Origin: Juglans regia | Taxonomy: Eukaryota > Streptophyta > Magnoliopsida > Fagales > Juglandaceae | Assembly (NCBI RefSeq): GCF_001411555.2 | Contig: NC_049904.1 | Location: 31,943,370-32,007,369, forward strand | DNA: 64,000 nt | Direction of reading: 5' to 3' | Notes under the pieces: model-generated | What the model was told of the DNA's origin: nothing | Seen by the model: only the letters and a program-made list of their open reading frames with translations | Databases searched by the model: none | Part shown: positions 23,008-35,061 of the stretch, piece by piece | Layout: each line of letters starts with the position of its first letter | Position numbering within the stretch: position 1 is the stretch's first letter | Position numbers and translations under genes: made by a program

Positions 23008-23272
23008 TTTATTATTTTTTTCTTTTATCAAATATTTATTATATGAATAATGATTAGAAAATTTGAAATAATTTAAAATGAATAAATTTAAACAAATTTA
23101 AAAAAAATATTAAAAAATTTAGAAATTTTAAAATTTTAAAAAATATAGAGTATGGAGTGTGGTGGAGGTTGTATAGCAAAACTCTTAAAATAAAAGGGGC
23201 TGGGTTTTATTTTGTCATCAGGATATGAGCTCATACACACGGGGCTTGAATTCCACAAACAACACCAAAATG

Positions 23273-23735
23273 GCTATGGTCTCTCACACAACGCCGAAAT
23301 GAAACTTATGGGTTTTTTTTCCTGATGAGCTTATGGGCTCAGACGCACGGGCTGGGCCAGGAATGCACTTTTAATACATATAATTTTTTATTACACTAAT
23401 CAAAATTATTCTAATTATAAATTTATAATTAGAATAAAAATTACGAATTTCCTGTATATAAAATAATAAATAGATCATAATTAGAAAAATATCTTTTAAC
23501 AAGGGCGTGATTCCCATACAGAACACCAAAATTAAACTTTTATGGTTGGGTTTTAATTTTTGATGAGCTTATAGGCTTAGGAAGCATAGGCTGGGCCAGG
23601 AATCCAAAAATTTTGGAACACGTCTCAAAATTTGATTAATACACTAATCAGATTTATTAGAATCAAAAATACGAATTTCCTGTATATATAAAAATATATA
23701 AGTCATAATTAGAATAATATCGTTTAACAAAGAAA
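23273..23735. repeat. Imperfect tandem repeat, period about 239 bp
   Basis: Two units share ACACCAAAAT, GATGAGCTTAT, GCTGGGCCAGGAAT (near 23351 and 23590), ACGAATTTCCTGTATATA and TCATAATTAGAA in the same order. The first unit also contains a perfect 32-bp palindrome at 23406-23437, half-site TTATTCTAATTATAAA. Confidence 0.7.
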
Positions 23736-24434
23736 TTTTAACTTTTGAGAATATAAGTAATTTTGGCCAATAACAAAAAAATATATTTTGGGATTTAAAT
23801 TTATTTGTGGTAGATTTGTTAATTACTCATAAATATTACTTTTTATTAATATATTCATAAGTTTTACCCAATAATTATTAAATAAGTTTTAATCATTTGT
23901 GGGGTCCATTAAATTTTACTATTTATCATATTATTTACACATTAAAATTTACTTAAACCTTGTAGCCTCAAATCCATATGTCTAACAATGTGGAGTCAGT
24001 TCGTACATGCTGAATGTGTAAAAGTTTTTAAAGTTATTGGAGCGAAACTAGTCATTCTTGAAACACGTCTTAAAGTTAGATCTTACAATGACATTTTTAG
24101 CAAATAAAAATATTATCATTTCTTTTTATATTATAACTTTCTATTCTTTTTCAAATATTCTTCTAACATAGGACTCTCTCTTTCATCTCACCCGACAAGC
24201 ATATTTACGATCAATCTTTTGATTCCTGGTGCATCATCATTGCAATAGTGGTAATTCATATTTTTGTTATTACTTTTTAATATATAATTTGTACATTTAT
24301 TGAGGTATTCGAATGTATTAATATATATTAACTATCTAAATCATGATTTATTGCAATTCCTAACATAGACTTTAATATTTTAATCTCCATAACTTTTCTA
24401 CATATTTCTAATTTTTTTTTCCCTTCATTTAAAG

Positions 24435-24598
24435 GGCAATAAGTAATGATTCTTTGCTCGAAGAGATCTTTGAAAAATGTTTACTTGATATATCTGCATC
24501 TAGCTCAACTGGTAGTGTCAAACTAATAACTCAGATTTCTGATGTTGCTAAATTTCTCAAATCTTTGCAACCTATGACAGTAAAATTCCATTCTTAGC
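24435..24598 (+). pseudogene. Possible exon relic, unidentified
   Basis: An uninterrupted 54-codon frame, from AISNDSLLEEIFEKC through ISDVAKFLKSL to a TAG, has an amino-acid make-up more like a helical protein than translated AT noise. A second short frame, MAEDSWQQLYLAQLQNKL, lies near 25020-25075. I do not recognise either. They may be remains of a transposon-captured or dead host gene. Confidence 0.2.
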
Positions 24599-25557
24599 AA
24601 TAAATTATTACTATGTATGTATACAAATTCTAACATAATGGATGCATCTTGTTATAATTAAATCAAAATTTAAAAATACTTCAAATATTTATAACCGTTT
24701 TACACAAATATTTTTGTTAACTATAATGTAGAAATTAAAATTCTGGATAAAAGTAAAGATAATCGTGGTCGATTTGCACCAAATCTTCTATTACATGTAC
24801 TGCATTTGATGCAATAAAGAAAAAGGATATGAACACAACGAAGTATTTTTTTGTTATTATTGCAAGCATATGAGCAATTCGCAACTACAATATATCTCGT
24901 GTTTAGATTTTAAGCTATGGTCGCTCAAATCAAAATTTTAATATATGCTTTATGTTTATTCAAATTCATGACTTTACTTTCATTATGTATAGTTGTTAAG
25001 CATACGTGGATGTCGATGATGGCAGAGGATAGTTGGCAGCAGTTATATTTGGCTCAATTGCAGAATAAGCTTTAGACTATATACAACAATTGATTTTATG
25101 GGGCATACTGGTGAGGTAATCAATTCTTATAATAAAAATTTTGTTCTCTTTTACACTCACTAAGGATTGTTTCCACTAATACTATAGAGGAAACAACAAC
25201 ATAGCTCTTGAATGGATGCTGCATCCTCCAAGCTACGCAATAGCCACTGTAATAGTCAAACTATGTGTTGCTTCTTTTGCTAAACTTAGTACTTATGTGT
25301 TGCTTAGTGCTTATGCGTTGCTTCTTTTGCTAAACTATTAGTCTTTTGCTTAGTACTCCACAAATATAATGTAATTATTATGCAACTTCATATGGTCTTT
25401 ACTTATTGGTTAAACATAATATTTTCACAATACTTTTTTCTCAACTAGGAAAACGTGTCTTGTATGTTGCATCATAACTTGTATCTAGGATAAGAGTCGA
25501 TGATCATAATACCATAATAGAGATGTGTTAGAGGGTAAAATCCCCTTGGCCCGTATG

Positions 25558-26267
25558 TAGGGGTGAAAATTTTTCAGTCCAGATCGAAAAAACTGACTGG
25601 ATCGAATGGTTCGATTCGGACTAGACCGAACATAATTCACCCATACTCGGTCTCAGTCCATGGTGTCTCCAAAATACAATTTTTGGTCCGGTACCAAGGT
25701 ACTTTTTTTTTTTTATTGGACTGGACCGAAACCGACTGAGTCACTTACATATAATTTTTTAAAATATTTTATATATTATTTATACAGTAGTTGTATAAGT
25801 TAATTATGTAATTTTTTATAATTTATCACCATTGACCATAAAAAATAAAAAATAACATATGCTATCAATTAACTAATATATTGTACAATAAATCATAGAA
25901 TAATATATGTTATTATATGTAGATACATACTCTAGTTAAGTACTAAGTTAGTAACTACTAACATCATAAATATAAATATAATTAATTATTTTTTAATGAT
26001 TTAGTTCCATAATCCAAATTAAATAACTCTCTTAATTTTGATTTTATTAATTTATTTAATTTTTTGTATTAATTTATCTACCAAAATAAGAAAAGAGGAA
26101 AAAAAAGTTTCTAACTCATATGGACCGAATCGGACCAAATTAGATCAATCGGACCGATAGCTAACGGTCCAGTACTTAGAGGTAATCGGTCTAACCCAGT
26201 CTAGAAAAATGATAGATCCAAATTTTCGATCTGTAACCCCAAATTGAACTGGACCAATTACACTTAT
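25558..26267. mobile_element. hAT-like non-autonomous DNA transposon, about 710 bp
   Basis: The left end TAGGGGTGAAAATT and the reverse complement of the right end, TAAGTGTAATTGGTCC, are similar. Both subterminal regions are rich in GGTCC/GGACC and TTCGGT/ACCGAA motifs in inverted order. Flanks CCCGTATG (25550-25557) and CCCATATG (about 26269-26276) form an 8-bp target duplication with one change, as expected for hAT. The inside is AT-rich and noncoding. The exact right terminus is uncertain by 1-2 bp. Confidence 0.65.
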
Positions 26268-28884
26268 GCCCATATGGCATCCCAAACCCAACCCAAATCA
26301 CCATTATTATAAAGAGGTAAAAATTGGACAAGAAAAAATAGGTGTAAGAAATAAGAGAAAGAGAAAGAGTAGAAAAAGGAAGAGAAATTATACAATCGCA
26401 CGGGAGAGAAGATAAAGGGGAAAGCAAGTCAGACATGCATGAGAAAAGTGGGATAAAGCTGTCATTTCTCACCACTCTCAAGGGACGGTATAAAAAGGGA
26501 TGTGAGACTCAAGGGAAATGGACTTCTTCTAGATGATTAAGTGACTATTACGATAACACATAAGTTATCTTCAACTCCAAAACAAAAGCTCCAGAATATC
26601 ATATTCTCTATAAAATAGGTCTCTAATCTACATTGTACAGAGAGAAGAGAGATTATAAAACACTCTTATTATAGTGGATTTACTCTCAAAATGACCCATG
26701 AATGTAAGTCATATGCCGAACCATGTAAATTTGTGTGTTCACATATTTATTTATATTTCTCGTATTTATTTTTTATTCACTGTTATTGATGTACGTATAG
26801 GCACTATAACACCGCTCTGAACCTCCATTTGTAATAAGATATGGAAGCATTGAAAGTGTGTATGATACAAGGATGGTCACTAGCTAACTCAAGAGTATTT
26901 CCTTATACTTTGAATGATTGAAGTTAATAACCATCTTCATTATCCAAGATTAGCAATCAAGTCAAAGTTTGGTTTACAAGTTACTTTTTGGCTAATTGCT
27001 TAAAATTTGAACTCTAGGCTAGATTAAGCATCTCACTCTATAATAATAAAATATTATTATTTATCTATTTTAATATTTTTTATTTTATTTTAATCTTCAT
27101 AATCTCCAACAAGATAAATGATTTATACAAATCCTAAATAAACAAGTTTCAATCAAGTCCTTGTAAAAGTGGACCACGCTTTAATTATTCTTATTAAAAA
27201 AATATTTTTTAATAAAATATTACTTTGGTTGCTCAATAGTAACTCAATATTCTAATGCCAGCGCTCTTAGGCTTAGCCAAATACCAATGAAAGTCATATT
27301 TTGAATATTGTCTACTAAATTTATGTTATATTAGGTTAGCTAAACATAATTCATTTGGAAAATGAGTTACAATAATTTCATTTATAGAGTCATATATGAA
27401 GGGAACTATAGCATCTTCATTCTATTATTTTATTATTTTATATGTTTCCCTTTTCCTTTTTTCTAGTGTAACTTTATTCCTATTGTAACTTCATCTATAG
27501 AATTACGATGCATTTTCTTATTATTAATTATATTTTTATCAAATAAAATTAATCATCTTTCTTCTAATATTTTTTAAAATATAAAATATTAATTATTTTT
27601 ACATCTATCTATAATCATGCAAAAATTATAATAATATGAAAAAATATGAATAAACTTTTTATTAATTATTTATAAAATACAAAATAATGCAATAATCTTG
27701 TCTCATAACAAGTTATAATATATGTAATGTTCATCTATATAATTTAATTAAAGAAATATTAATAATAAAAAATAATAATATTTTTTATCATAAAGTTGAA
27801 TGGCTAATTTAACGTAGACTTCAAGTTTTAAATAATTGGTTAAAAGTAAAAAAATTACATATTAATCACATTTTGAAGATTGAGATGGCTAATCCAATAC
27901 CAATGCTCATGGGTTGGATGTAGTCATATTTGTAGTTGGCTTTGTCTTTACAGTAGCTCATGGGTTGGATGACTTTGCCTTGACTAATTCAATGCAATCT
28001 AATTTATGATGATATTAGCTAAATAGAAATGATATAAGAAACTCTTACAACACACACTTCTATTTAATTAATATATAATTTATCATTTTATTTAAATATA
28101 CACATATTTAAACATTAAGATATAAAAATAAAAATAATAAATTAAATGCTGATTAAGTAGAATTATATGACGTAAAACTTATATATATAATTTCTCTTAT
28201 TTAAGAGCTAAGTACCATTTGACTTATCAGTCAAATCCAATAAGGATTCTCTAAGGGAATCCATCCCTAATTTGGTTGCTCACCATTTGATGATCTGTGC
28301 TATTTTATCACTAGTGATTATCAAATTTTAATAACATGATATACTTTCAGGACTTGCATGAATAGTAAAATGAGATGATTTAAAAAAAAAATTAAAAGTT
28401 GAATAAAATATTATTAAAATTTAAAAAAATTGAATTATTTATTATATTTTATATAAAAATTTGAAAAAATTATAAAAATAAGATAAAATTAATTGAGAGT
28501 GTTTTTCAATCCAAACCACTTTTTATTCAAAGAGAACACTGCATATTTATAAAGTAGTTGTGAGAAAAAGTTGCTTTATAAATAACATAAATAATGTTTG
28601 TGAGAAGAGCAATGTATGATTATATTAAATTATTAATCATCACGTACGTAGTATCAAATAATCGAGAAATATTTATTTATTTTTAACTTATATATAAATA
28701 ATTTAATGTCACGACTCATACATATTACGATATGATAATTAAAAGAGCATGAATATTATTTTTCTTATAAAAATAATATAAATCACGAATAGTATTTTTG
28801 TTTATAAAAATAAGTTAAGCTGTTTAAAACAAGTGTCGGAACTATTAAATAAGGAGTAACGAGTCGTATAAGTTTTAAATATAC

Positions 28885-29085
28885 GTTTGAATTTATAGAT
28901 AAATTGAGATGAATTAAGATGATTTTAAATGAGTTGAATAAAATATTGTTAGAATATTATTTCTAATATTATTATTATTTTAAAATTTTAAAAAATTAAA
29001 TTAATTATCATATTTTTTGTGAAAATTTAAAAAAACTATAATGATGAGATGATATGAATTTATGTGAGTTTCGAATTCAAATAAA
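28885..29085. repeat. GTTTGGATA-family MITE remnant
   Basis: It contains the family core in the opposite orientation (GAGTTGAATAAAATATTGTT, TAATGATGAGATGA) between ACGTTTGAATTTA and GAATTCAAATAAAAGT inverted ends. Confidence 0.55.
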
Positions 29086-29125
29086 AGTCTCGTGCAATAT
29101 TTTTGTAAACAAATAGACTTCATTA

Positions 29126-29958
29126 GAGCATTCACATCCGGATTAACAAATTTTAGCTAAAAATCATATTTCTCTAAATTTGTTTTTGATTTTACTTATA
29201 TTTTCAAAGAGAAAATATATTTGTAATTATGAATTATGTAACTACTGTGTAATCATTTTAAAAAAAGTAAATAAAACATGTGATTCACATAAAAAAAATT
29301 AATTTTTTTATAATAGACTCGACTATTTTTCAAAACGATTATGCGATATTTATTACTTTACAATTATATATAGAATTACTCATTTCTAAAATCTCATACA
29401 TCATACTTTCTGTTACTTCTTTATTTAATAAAATAATATTTTTTTATTTATTATTTATTATTTTTTATACTCATTTATTCGTACGTCTTTAGCTATTCAT
29501 TTTTTCTTTTTTGCTTTAAAGGAAAGAGTGGAAGAAATTTTTTTAACTTTTTTTTGTCATATTTTTGTAATTATTTAATTGTTTGTTGTATCCCTATTTT
29601 TTATTTTTCATCTGTAACTACTTATTTCATAACAATAATATTAAAAAAAAAATCATATTTTCACAAATGGTTATTTAAAAAAAATTAGATCATCTCAATG
29701 GTGATACTCTATAACAAATATGAATATAAGAGAAAATATTAAGAGAAAATATAAATGATTAGAAGAAGAATTTATTTCATAAATTAAAATAAATATTTAT
29801 AAAAAATATCTAAGGATGAACAGTAACTCCTATATTTAAGGAGCTACTGTTCAAATCCTAAATCCATCCCATAAAATGAGTTTTTGCCAAAAAGATAAAA
29901 TTTTTTACTAAAATTTAGAGAGTTTGATAGTATTTGGCATTTCGATACAGATGTTCTC
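29126..29958. mobile_element. Long MITE-like element with GAGCATTCACATCC ends
   Basis: The left end GAGCATTCACATCCGG and the reverse complement of the right end, GAGAACATCTGTATCG, are inverted with mismatches. The flanks TTA and GTA may be a decayed 3-bp duplication. It seems to hold a nested fold-back repeat at about 29215-29385. Its terminus resembles that of the 2216-2799 element. Confidence 0.4.
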
Positions 29959-31289
29959 GTAAATATAAACAAATATATTTTTTATTAGTGAGATATTTTT
30001 TTATAAAATATCTGCATAAAATTTATATATCTAATATTATTTTAAATAATTAAATAAAATGCATTTTTCAGAGATATGACAATAGACAAATGTTTCGGAA
30101 TAAAATCTAGCGTTGAAAGTGTGAAAAAAATTGATTCCTATTCTGAATATTTGGTTTTATTTATTTTTATTAGTGAATTGATTTCAGTTTTTATTTTCTC
30201 CCATTTTTCGTATTTATTTTTTGTCGTCGGTGTTCCACGCTTTCCTTCTTCCTCCTTGTGATTTGACATCACAATTAACCCGATTTGAAGTGTGCGTCAA
30301 GTCCGCTTTCGTACTCTTAAAACCAGCCGTCCGGATCTCTCCGATTGGTGGACGCCAGCACCTTCTTCCAATCCAGTTTATTCAACCACGCGCACGAGCG
30401 TGCTTTCACTGGATCGTCCGGTCACCTTAACCTCCTCACTCACCTAACCGGTAACACCTCTTTACATCCACCTTCTTTCTAGGGACTTCGAAAGCGTGTG
30501 TAGTAGCCTGGGTAAATTAATTTCACCTGCTGCGCAGAACAACGAAGCTCCACAAACGTGTCGATAGGCTATTGGAGATAATGGACCAATCCGTCATTTC
30601 TCAAATCAATTTGGCCCGGGAAAGGTTTGGATTGTGAAGTATCCCCCAATCAATTGGGGCCAGCGCATTTGATTGCTTATGACACCTTGCAACGAGGACG
30701 CACGATATTTCTACCTTCCAAAATTTTCTTTTGTAAATGACCTTTCAAATTTTAACATTCATTAACGTGAATTTAGATTGAATTCCCACAGAATTTGACC
30801 ACAAGACTGCGGTTAAATTATTACAAGAGCGTTCAAGTTCTTGTAATCGCTTTCTACTGCCGAGGTACACATTACCCAATGAATACTTGCCACGTTCACC
30901 TACAGTTGCTGGTCCAACGAAAAACTTATTCTCCGAATGACCTATCTGCCCTCATCTCGTTACGTGGCACGATTCCAGTGACCACTGTAAAAGGCTAAAA
31001 GCAATTGCGCTACCTTTTTTTTTTCTTTTGTATTACTTAGATTTAAAGAGATATGGGCAAATTAAAATTAATTATCAAAATATAATCCAATAAAAAACAA
31101 GTTAGAAAATTTCGTACATGTTAATATAATAAAAAAACATTATTCTTAAATTATATATCGTGGAACTTTGAAGGGAGACAGGAACTTGGATGCAAAATGG
31201 GGATAGGATAGGCGATTATATCAAAAACAAAACAAAAAATGATTTCGACGTTTTCGAAAGTAAGTTTAGTTAATTATTATTTAATTTTT

Positions 31290-32847
31290 CCATGAGAAAG
31301 CAGAACATAGGAATTGGAGATGGAAGAAGAAGACCAAGCACTTCTCTCCGTCCCTCTCTCGCTTTTTCTCACAACTCTCTCGCTCCGATAAGATTTCCTG
31401 AAGATTTTCTCGGACTCCAGATACTCTCGCTGCAAGCTCTTAGATCTGCTTAACAACTCAGCTGTATGGCGCTTGCGTTGCTTCCTCAACTGGAAGAAGA
31501 CTATCTGGTAAGATTCGCTCTGAGCGGAGCCTTTCCACTAAAAGATTGATTTGGACTCTGCTTGATTATCTTGTACTTGATCTCTCTCCGACACTAAATC
31601 TTGCGGTATGGGGAAGTGTGTGATCACGTGGAGGAAGATGCTCTTCGCGAGCTGTTTCTAGTTTTGTTTTTTTGCAATCTTTTAAAGCTTTAGCTAAACA
31701 TAGGAAAATACTTGCTTTGAATCGGAGTTCGCTACTGTGCTTGGGTTTCTTTATGATTGTATTGGCAGCTATGATTATGGTTGCTGTTTCTTACATGCTT
31801 TCGTTATTGGTGTTTTTTTTTCATTTTCTTTTTTGAAATGTTTTTCTATATTTGAATTAATATTTTGCCGGAGTTAGTGACTATTGGAGTACTTGTACGA
31901 TCGCCACTGCGATGGTTTCTTTGATCCTCACCGTCCGATGGTTTCTCAGTTTCAGTATGTTAAGATTCGGGCTCTTGATTTTCTGAAACCTATGCAAACA
32001 GGCGATGACATAAACTGGCAGTTTAATTTGTGTTTTAGGTTATTTTCGTTTCTTTACTATTGTAACAAGGAACAGTGTTCACCTTGGATCCAAAAAATGA
32101 AAAACCAAAGTTTTGAAATTCATCCTTTTTATTCATTCCCTTAAAAATCATTGCTTTATTTTTCCTACAATTTCTCAGTAGCCGAACATAGCGCAATTTG
32201 TTTCTCCATTATTTTTCATGTAAAGCAATTCTTTTAAATTCATTAAAAAAATGAAGTTTGTGTATTATGTTTCCTGGGTTTGAGAACCTAAGTAAAATGA
32301 GAAAGATCAAGAACCGGACAGTGAATAGTACGCGTGATGGATTTCCCACGCAGTTTGATACCTTTTATAGCTATTTGAAATATGCATCTGGAAATAAAGG
32401 GAAGTGTATGAATATGGATTCTAGGATAGGGAATTGCAATCATAATCCCGCACTTATCGGATTATTTTACTTAGATTCAATGTTCCTTTTGTCTTGAAAA
32501 ACCTCTAGTTTTACTTTGATTCCTGTTAAAGCTTGATTCATTTTCCAAAAATGGTAATCAATCCTAAACTATAACTGGTTTTTATATCTAAAAACTATTT
32601 TCTGCTCGAAATTCTCATAACCTCCAGAGACTTACAAGCCCAGCATTCGTCTATGTTGGGTTTCTTTTGATTCTGGTTAAATTTGGTCATACGTTTTCTA
32701 AATAGTGTCTGCAAGGGGTTTCTGCTGGGAGTTACATGGAGGGATGTATATTATTTTTTAAAATTTGTTGTGTTGATTTAATGCTTATTGTACATTTTGA
32801 ACCTTATTGTTGTTATTATTTGGTTCAGATGTCCGGCAAATGAAAGA
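31290..32847 (+). promoter_or_regulatory. 5' leader of the CCCH gene with one intron and uORFs
   Basis: A pyrimidine-rich leader exon runs from about 31290 to 31507. It ends in a strong donor (CTATCTG|GTAAGA), and a TTGGTTCAG acceptor ends at 32828, giving a 1.3-kb leader intron. Three upstream starts are visible: 31320 (23 codons, ends 31391); 31466 (spans the splice, ends 32843); and 32829 (in frame with the second). The main ATG is at 32848. Confidence 0.65.
31466..32843 (+). CDS. Upstream ORF joined across the leader intron (18 aa)
   Basis: Exons 31466-31507 (14 codons) and 32829-32843 (4 codons plus TGA) join in frame to give [18 protein letters not shown]. Its stop ends 4 nt before the main start codon. 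If the intron is retained, or transcription starts downstream, only MSGK remains. A role in limiting translation is inference; nothing yet shows the peptide is made. Confidence 0.4.
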
Positions 32848-35061
32848 ATGTGCTGTGGATCAGAGTGGTTAAAACTCAGATCATTCCCAACATCAAATTC
32901 TATATTTATTGATGAAAGCACGCCGTCCAGCGTAGACATGAACCACTTGACTATTGAAACGGAAGATACTTTTGCTAGTTTGCTTGAACTTGCTGCTAAC
33001 AATGACATTGAGGGCTTCAAAAGATCAATTGAGCGCGATCCTTCTGGTATTGACGAGATTGGTCTGTGGTATGGTCGAAAGAAAGGCTCAAAGCAGATGG
33101 TTAATGAGCACAGGACACCTCTGATGGTTGCTGCTACATATGGCAGCATTGATGTCATGAAACTGATACTTTCTTTGTCAGATGCTGATGTAAATAGACC
33201 CTGTGGCCTTGATAAAAGTACTGCCCTTCACTGTGCTGCCTCAGGTGGGGCTGTAAATGCTGTTGATGCTGTGAACCTGCTTTTGGCATCAGGAGCCGAT
33301 GTAAATTCAGTAGATGCCAATGGTCATTCTCCTATTGATGTTATTGTTGTTCCTCCAAAATTCCAAGAAGCCAAATTGACCCTTGAACAACTCCTTAAAC
33401 CTCACGGTTCTGATGTAGAGCGCAAGCTGATGGTCTTAACCGGCACTATGAGTTTGAATTCCCCACCCCTTTCATCTTCCCCCGAGAATGGGTCCCTGTC
33501 TGTGTCGGATTTCACTTCGCTAACAAAGATGAATTTCAGCGATCTCCCCATATATTCCATGTCGGAGAAGAAAGAATATCCTGTAGACCCATCTCTCCCT
33601 GATATCAAGAATAGCATCTATTCAACTGATGAATTCCGAATGTATTCATTCAAGGTGCGGCCTTGCTCTCGAGCCTACTCTCATGATTGGACTGAGTGCC
33701 CGTTTGTTCATCCAGGGGAAAATGCTCGAAGAAGGGATCCAAGGAAGTTCCATTACAGTTGTGTCCCTTGTCCTGATTTCCGAAAGGGAGCTTGTAGGCG
33801 TGGAGATATGTGCGAATATGCTCATGGGGTCTTTGAGTGCTGGCTGCACCCTGCTCAGTATCGAACTCGTCTTTGCAAGGATGGTACCAATTGTGCAAGG
33901 AGAGTCTGCTTTTTTGCCCACACCACTGAGGAACTTCGGCCACTATATGTATCTACTGGTTCTGCTGTTCCCTCTCCTCGCTCAAGTACTTCTGGAGCTG
34001 CAGCCATGGATTTTGCTGCAGCCATGAGCCTCCTGCCTGGCTCCCCTTCATCGGTATCTGTTATGTCCCCCTCACCGTTCACTCCACCCATGTCTCCATC
34101 TGCTAATGGCATGTCACATGCAGCTTGGCCCCAACCAAATGTCCCAGCCTTGCATCTACCAGGAAGCAATCTTCATTCCAGTCGCTTGAGATCTTCACTT
34201 AATGCCAGAGACATTCCTACAGAGGACTTTGATATGTTGCCAGATTTTGATTTGCAGCAACAACAGCTCTTAAATGATCTATCTTGCCTCTCTCAACCAT
34301 CAATGAGTTCTAATTCTCTGAATCGTTCTGGTCGGTTTAAAACTCTAACCCCTTCGAATCTTGATGATCTATTTTCTACTGAGAGCTCTTCTCCTCGATT
34401 TGCTGACCAAACATTGGCTTCAGCTGTTTTCTCCCCAACACACAAATCAGCAGTTCTTAATCAATATCAGCAGCAGCAGCAGCAGCAGAGCATGTTGTCA
34501 CCAATCAATACAAACTTCTCCCCAAAAAACGTTGACCATCATTTATTGCAGGCCTCTTTTGGTGTTCCGACTTCCGGGAGGATGTCTCCCCGAAGTGTGG
34601 AACCTATCTCACCTATGGGCTCTCGGGTATCGATGTTAGCTCAACGTGAGAAGCAGCAACAGTTTCGCAGCCTCAGCTCTCGGGAACTTGGCTCCAACTC
34701 TGCTTCCATTGTTGGGTCCCCTGCAAATTCTTGGTCAAAATGGGGATCCTCAAATGGGAAGCTGGATTGGGCTGTTAGCACAGAAGAATTAGGTAAGCTC
34801 CGCAGGTCATCTTCATTTGAGCTTGGGAACAATGGAGAAGAGCCAGATCTATCATGGGTTCAGTCACTTGTCAAAGAATCTCCAACTGACATCAAAGACA
34901 AGTTAGTGACACCTGTATCTGATGTTGCTGCTACGCCCAGTGAGGTTTCAAATATGAACTCACAAACAGAATCGGTTGATCATGCTGTGTTGGGAGCATG
35001 GCTGGAACAAATGCATCTTGAACAAATGCAGCTAGATCATCTTGTGGCCCAGCAAAATTGA
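32848..35061 (+). CDS. OXS2: Ankyrin and tandem CCCH zinc-finger protein (OXS2/TZF7 type), 737 aa
   Basis: This is a single coding exon. The start at [10 protein letters not shown] (32848) was chosen over an in-frame ATG at 32788 because the latter lies upstream of the splice acceptor and because plant homologues begin MCCGS. Two ankyrin repeats lie at about residues 86-170 ([25 protein letters not shown]). The plant TZF region starts near residue 272: [16 protein letters not shown], then [20 protein letters not shown] and [16 protein letters not shown] by about 357. A polyQ run is near residue 540. The C-terminus is Ser-rich with [10 protein letters not shown]. The family acts in stress responses, moving between cytoplasmic RNA granules and nucleus; OXS2 is a stress-tolerance and flowering regulator in Arabidopsis. 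Assignment to OXS2 rather than a sister paralogue rests on length and neighbours. The leader intron and uORFs suggest translational control. Confidence 0.93.
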   Translation: MCCGSEWLKLRSFPTSNSIFIDESTPSSVDMNHLTIETEDTFASLLELAANNDIEGFKRSIERDPSGIDEIGLWYGRKKGSKQMVNEHRTPLMVAATYGSIDVMKLILSLSDADVNRPCGLDKSTALHCAASGGAVNAVDAVNLLLASGADVNSVDANGHSPIDVIVVPPKFQEAKLTLEQLLKPHGSDVERKLMVLTGTMSLNSPPLSSSPENGSLSVSDFTSLTKMNFSDLPIYSMSEKKEYPVDPSLPDIKNSIYSTDEFRMYSFKVRPCSRAYSHDWTECPFVHPGENARRRDPRKFHYSCVPCPDFRKGACRRGDMCEYAHGVFECWLHPAQYRTRLCKDGTNCARRVCFFAHTTEELRPLYVSTGSAVPSPRSSTSGAAAMDFAAAMSLLPGSPSSVSVMSPSPFTPPMSPSANGMSHAAWPQPNVPALHLPGSNLHSSRLRSSLNARDIPTEDFDMLPDFDLQQQQLLNDLSCLSQPSMSSNSLNRSGRFKTLTPSNLDDLFSTESSSPRFADQTLASAVFSPTHKSAVLNQYQQQQQQQSMLSPINTNFSPKNVDHHLLQASFGVPTSGRMSPRSVEPISPMGSRVSMLAQREKQQQFRSLSSRELGSNSASIVGSPANSWSKWGSSNGKLDWAVSTEELGKLRRSSSFELGNNGEEPDLSWVQSLVKESPTDIKDKLVTPVSDVAATPSEVSNMNSQTESVDHAVLGAWLEQMHLEQMQLDHLVAQQN

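Larger units (their letters stand above)
23008..31280. other. Gene-poor intergenic region
   Basis: About 8 kb without a convincing gene. It contains an imperfect tandem repeat next to the copia breakpoint (23273-23735) with a 32-bp palindrome, and a possible exon relic at 24435-24598. A hAT-like element lies at 25558-26267. GTTTGGATA-family remnants lie at about 28360-28500 and 28885-29085, and a long fold-back element at 29126-29958. A 16-bp direct repeat GCTCATGGGTTGGATG occurs at 27905 and 27956. Sequence at 30230-30560 is less AT-rich and may be a distal promoter of the CCCH gene. Confidence 0.5.

Noticed and set aside
32788..32847. In-frame upstream ATG that would extend the CCCH protein by 20 residues
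   Set aside because: These codons precede the TTGGTTCAG splice acceptor at 32828, are hydrophobic and AT-driven, and homologues begin at MCCGS.
33402..34169. Long minus-strand ORFs opposite the CCCH gene
   Set aside because: They mirror a GC-balanced real coding exon and match no family, so they are antisense shadows.
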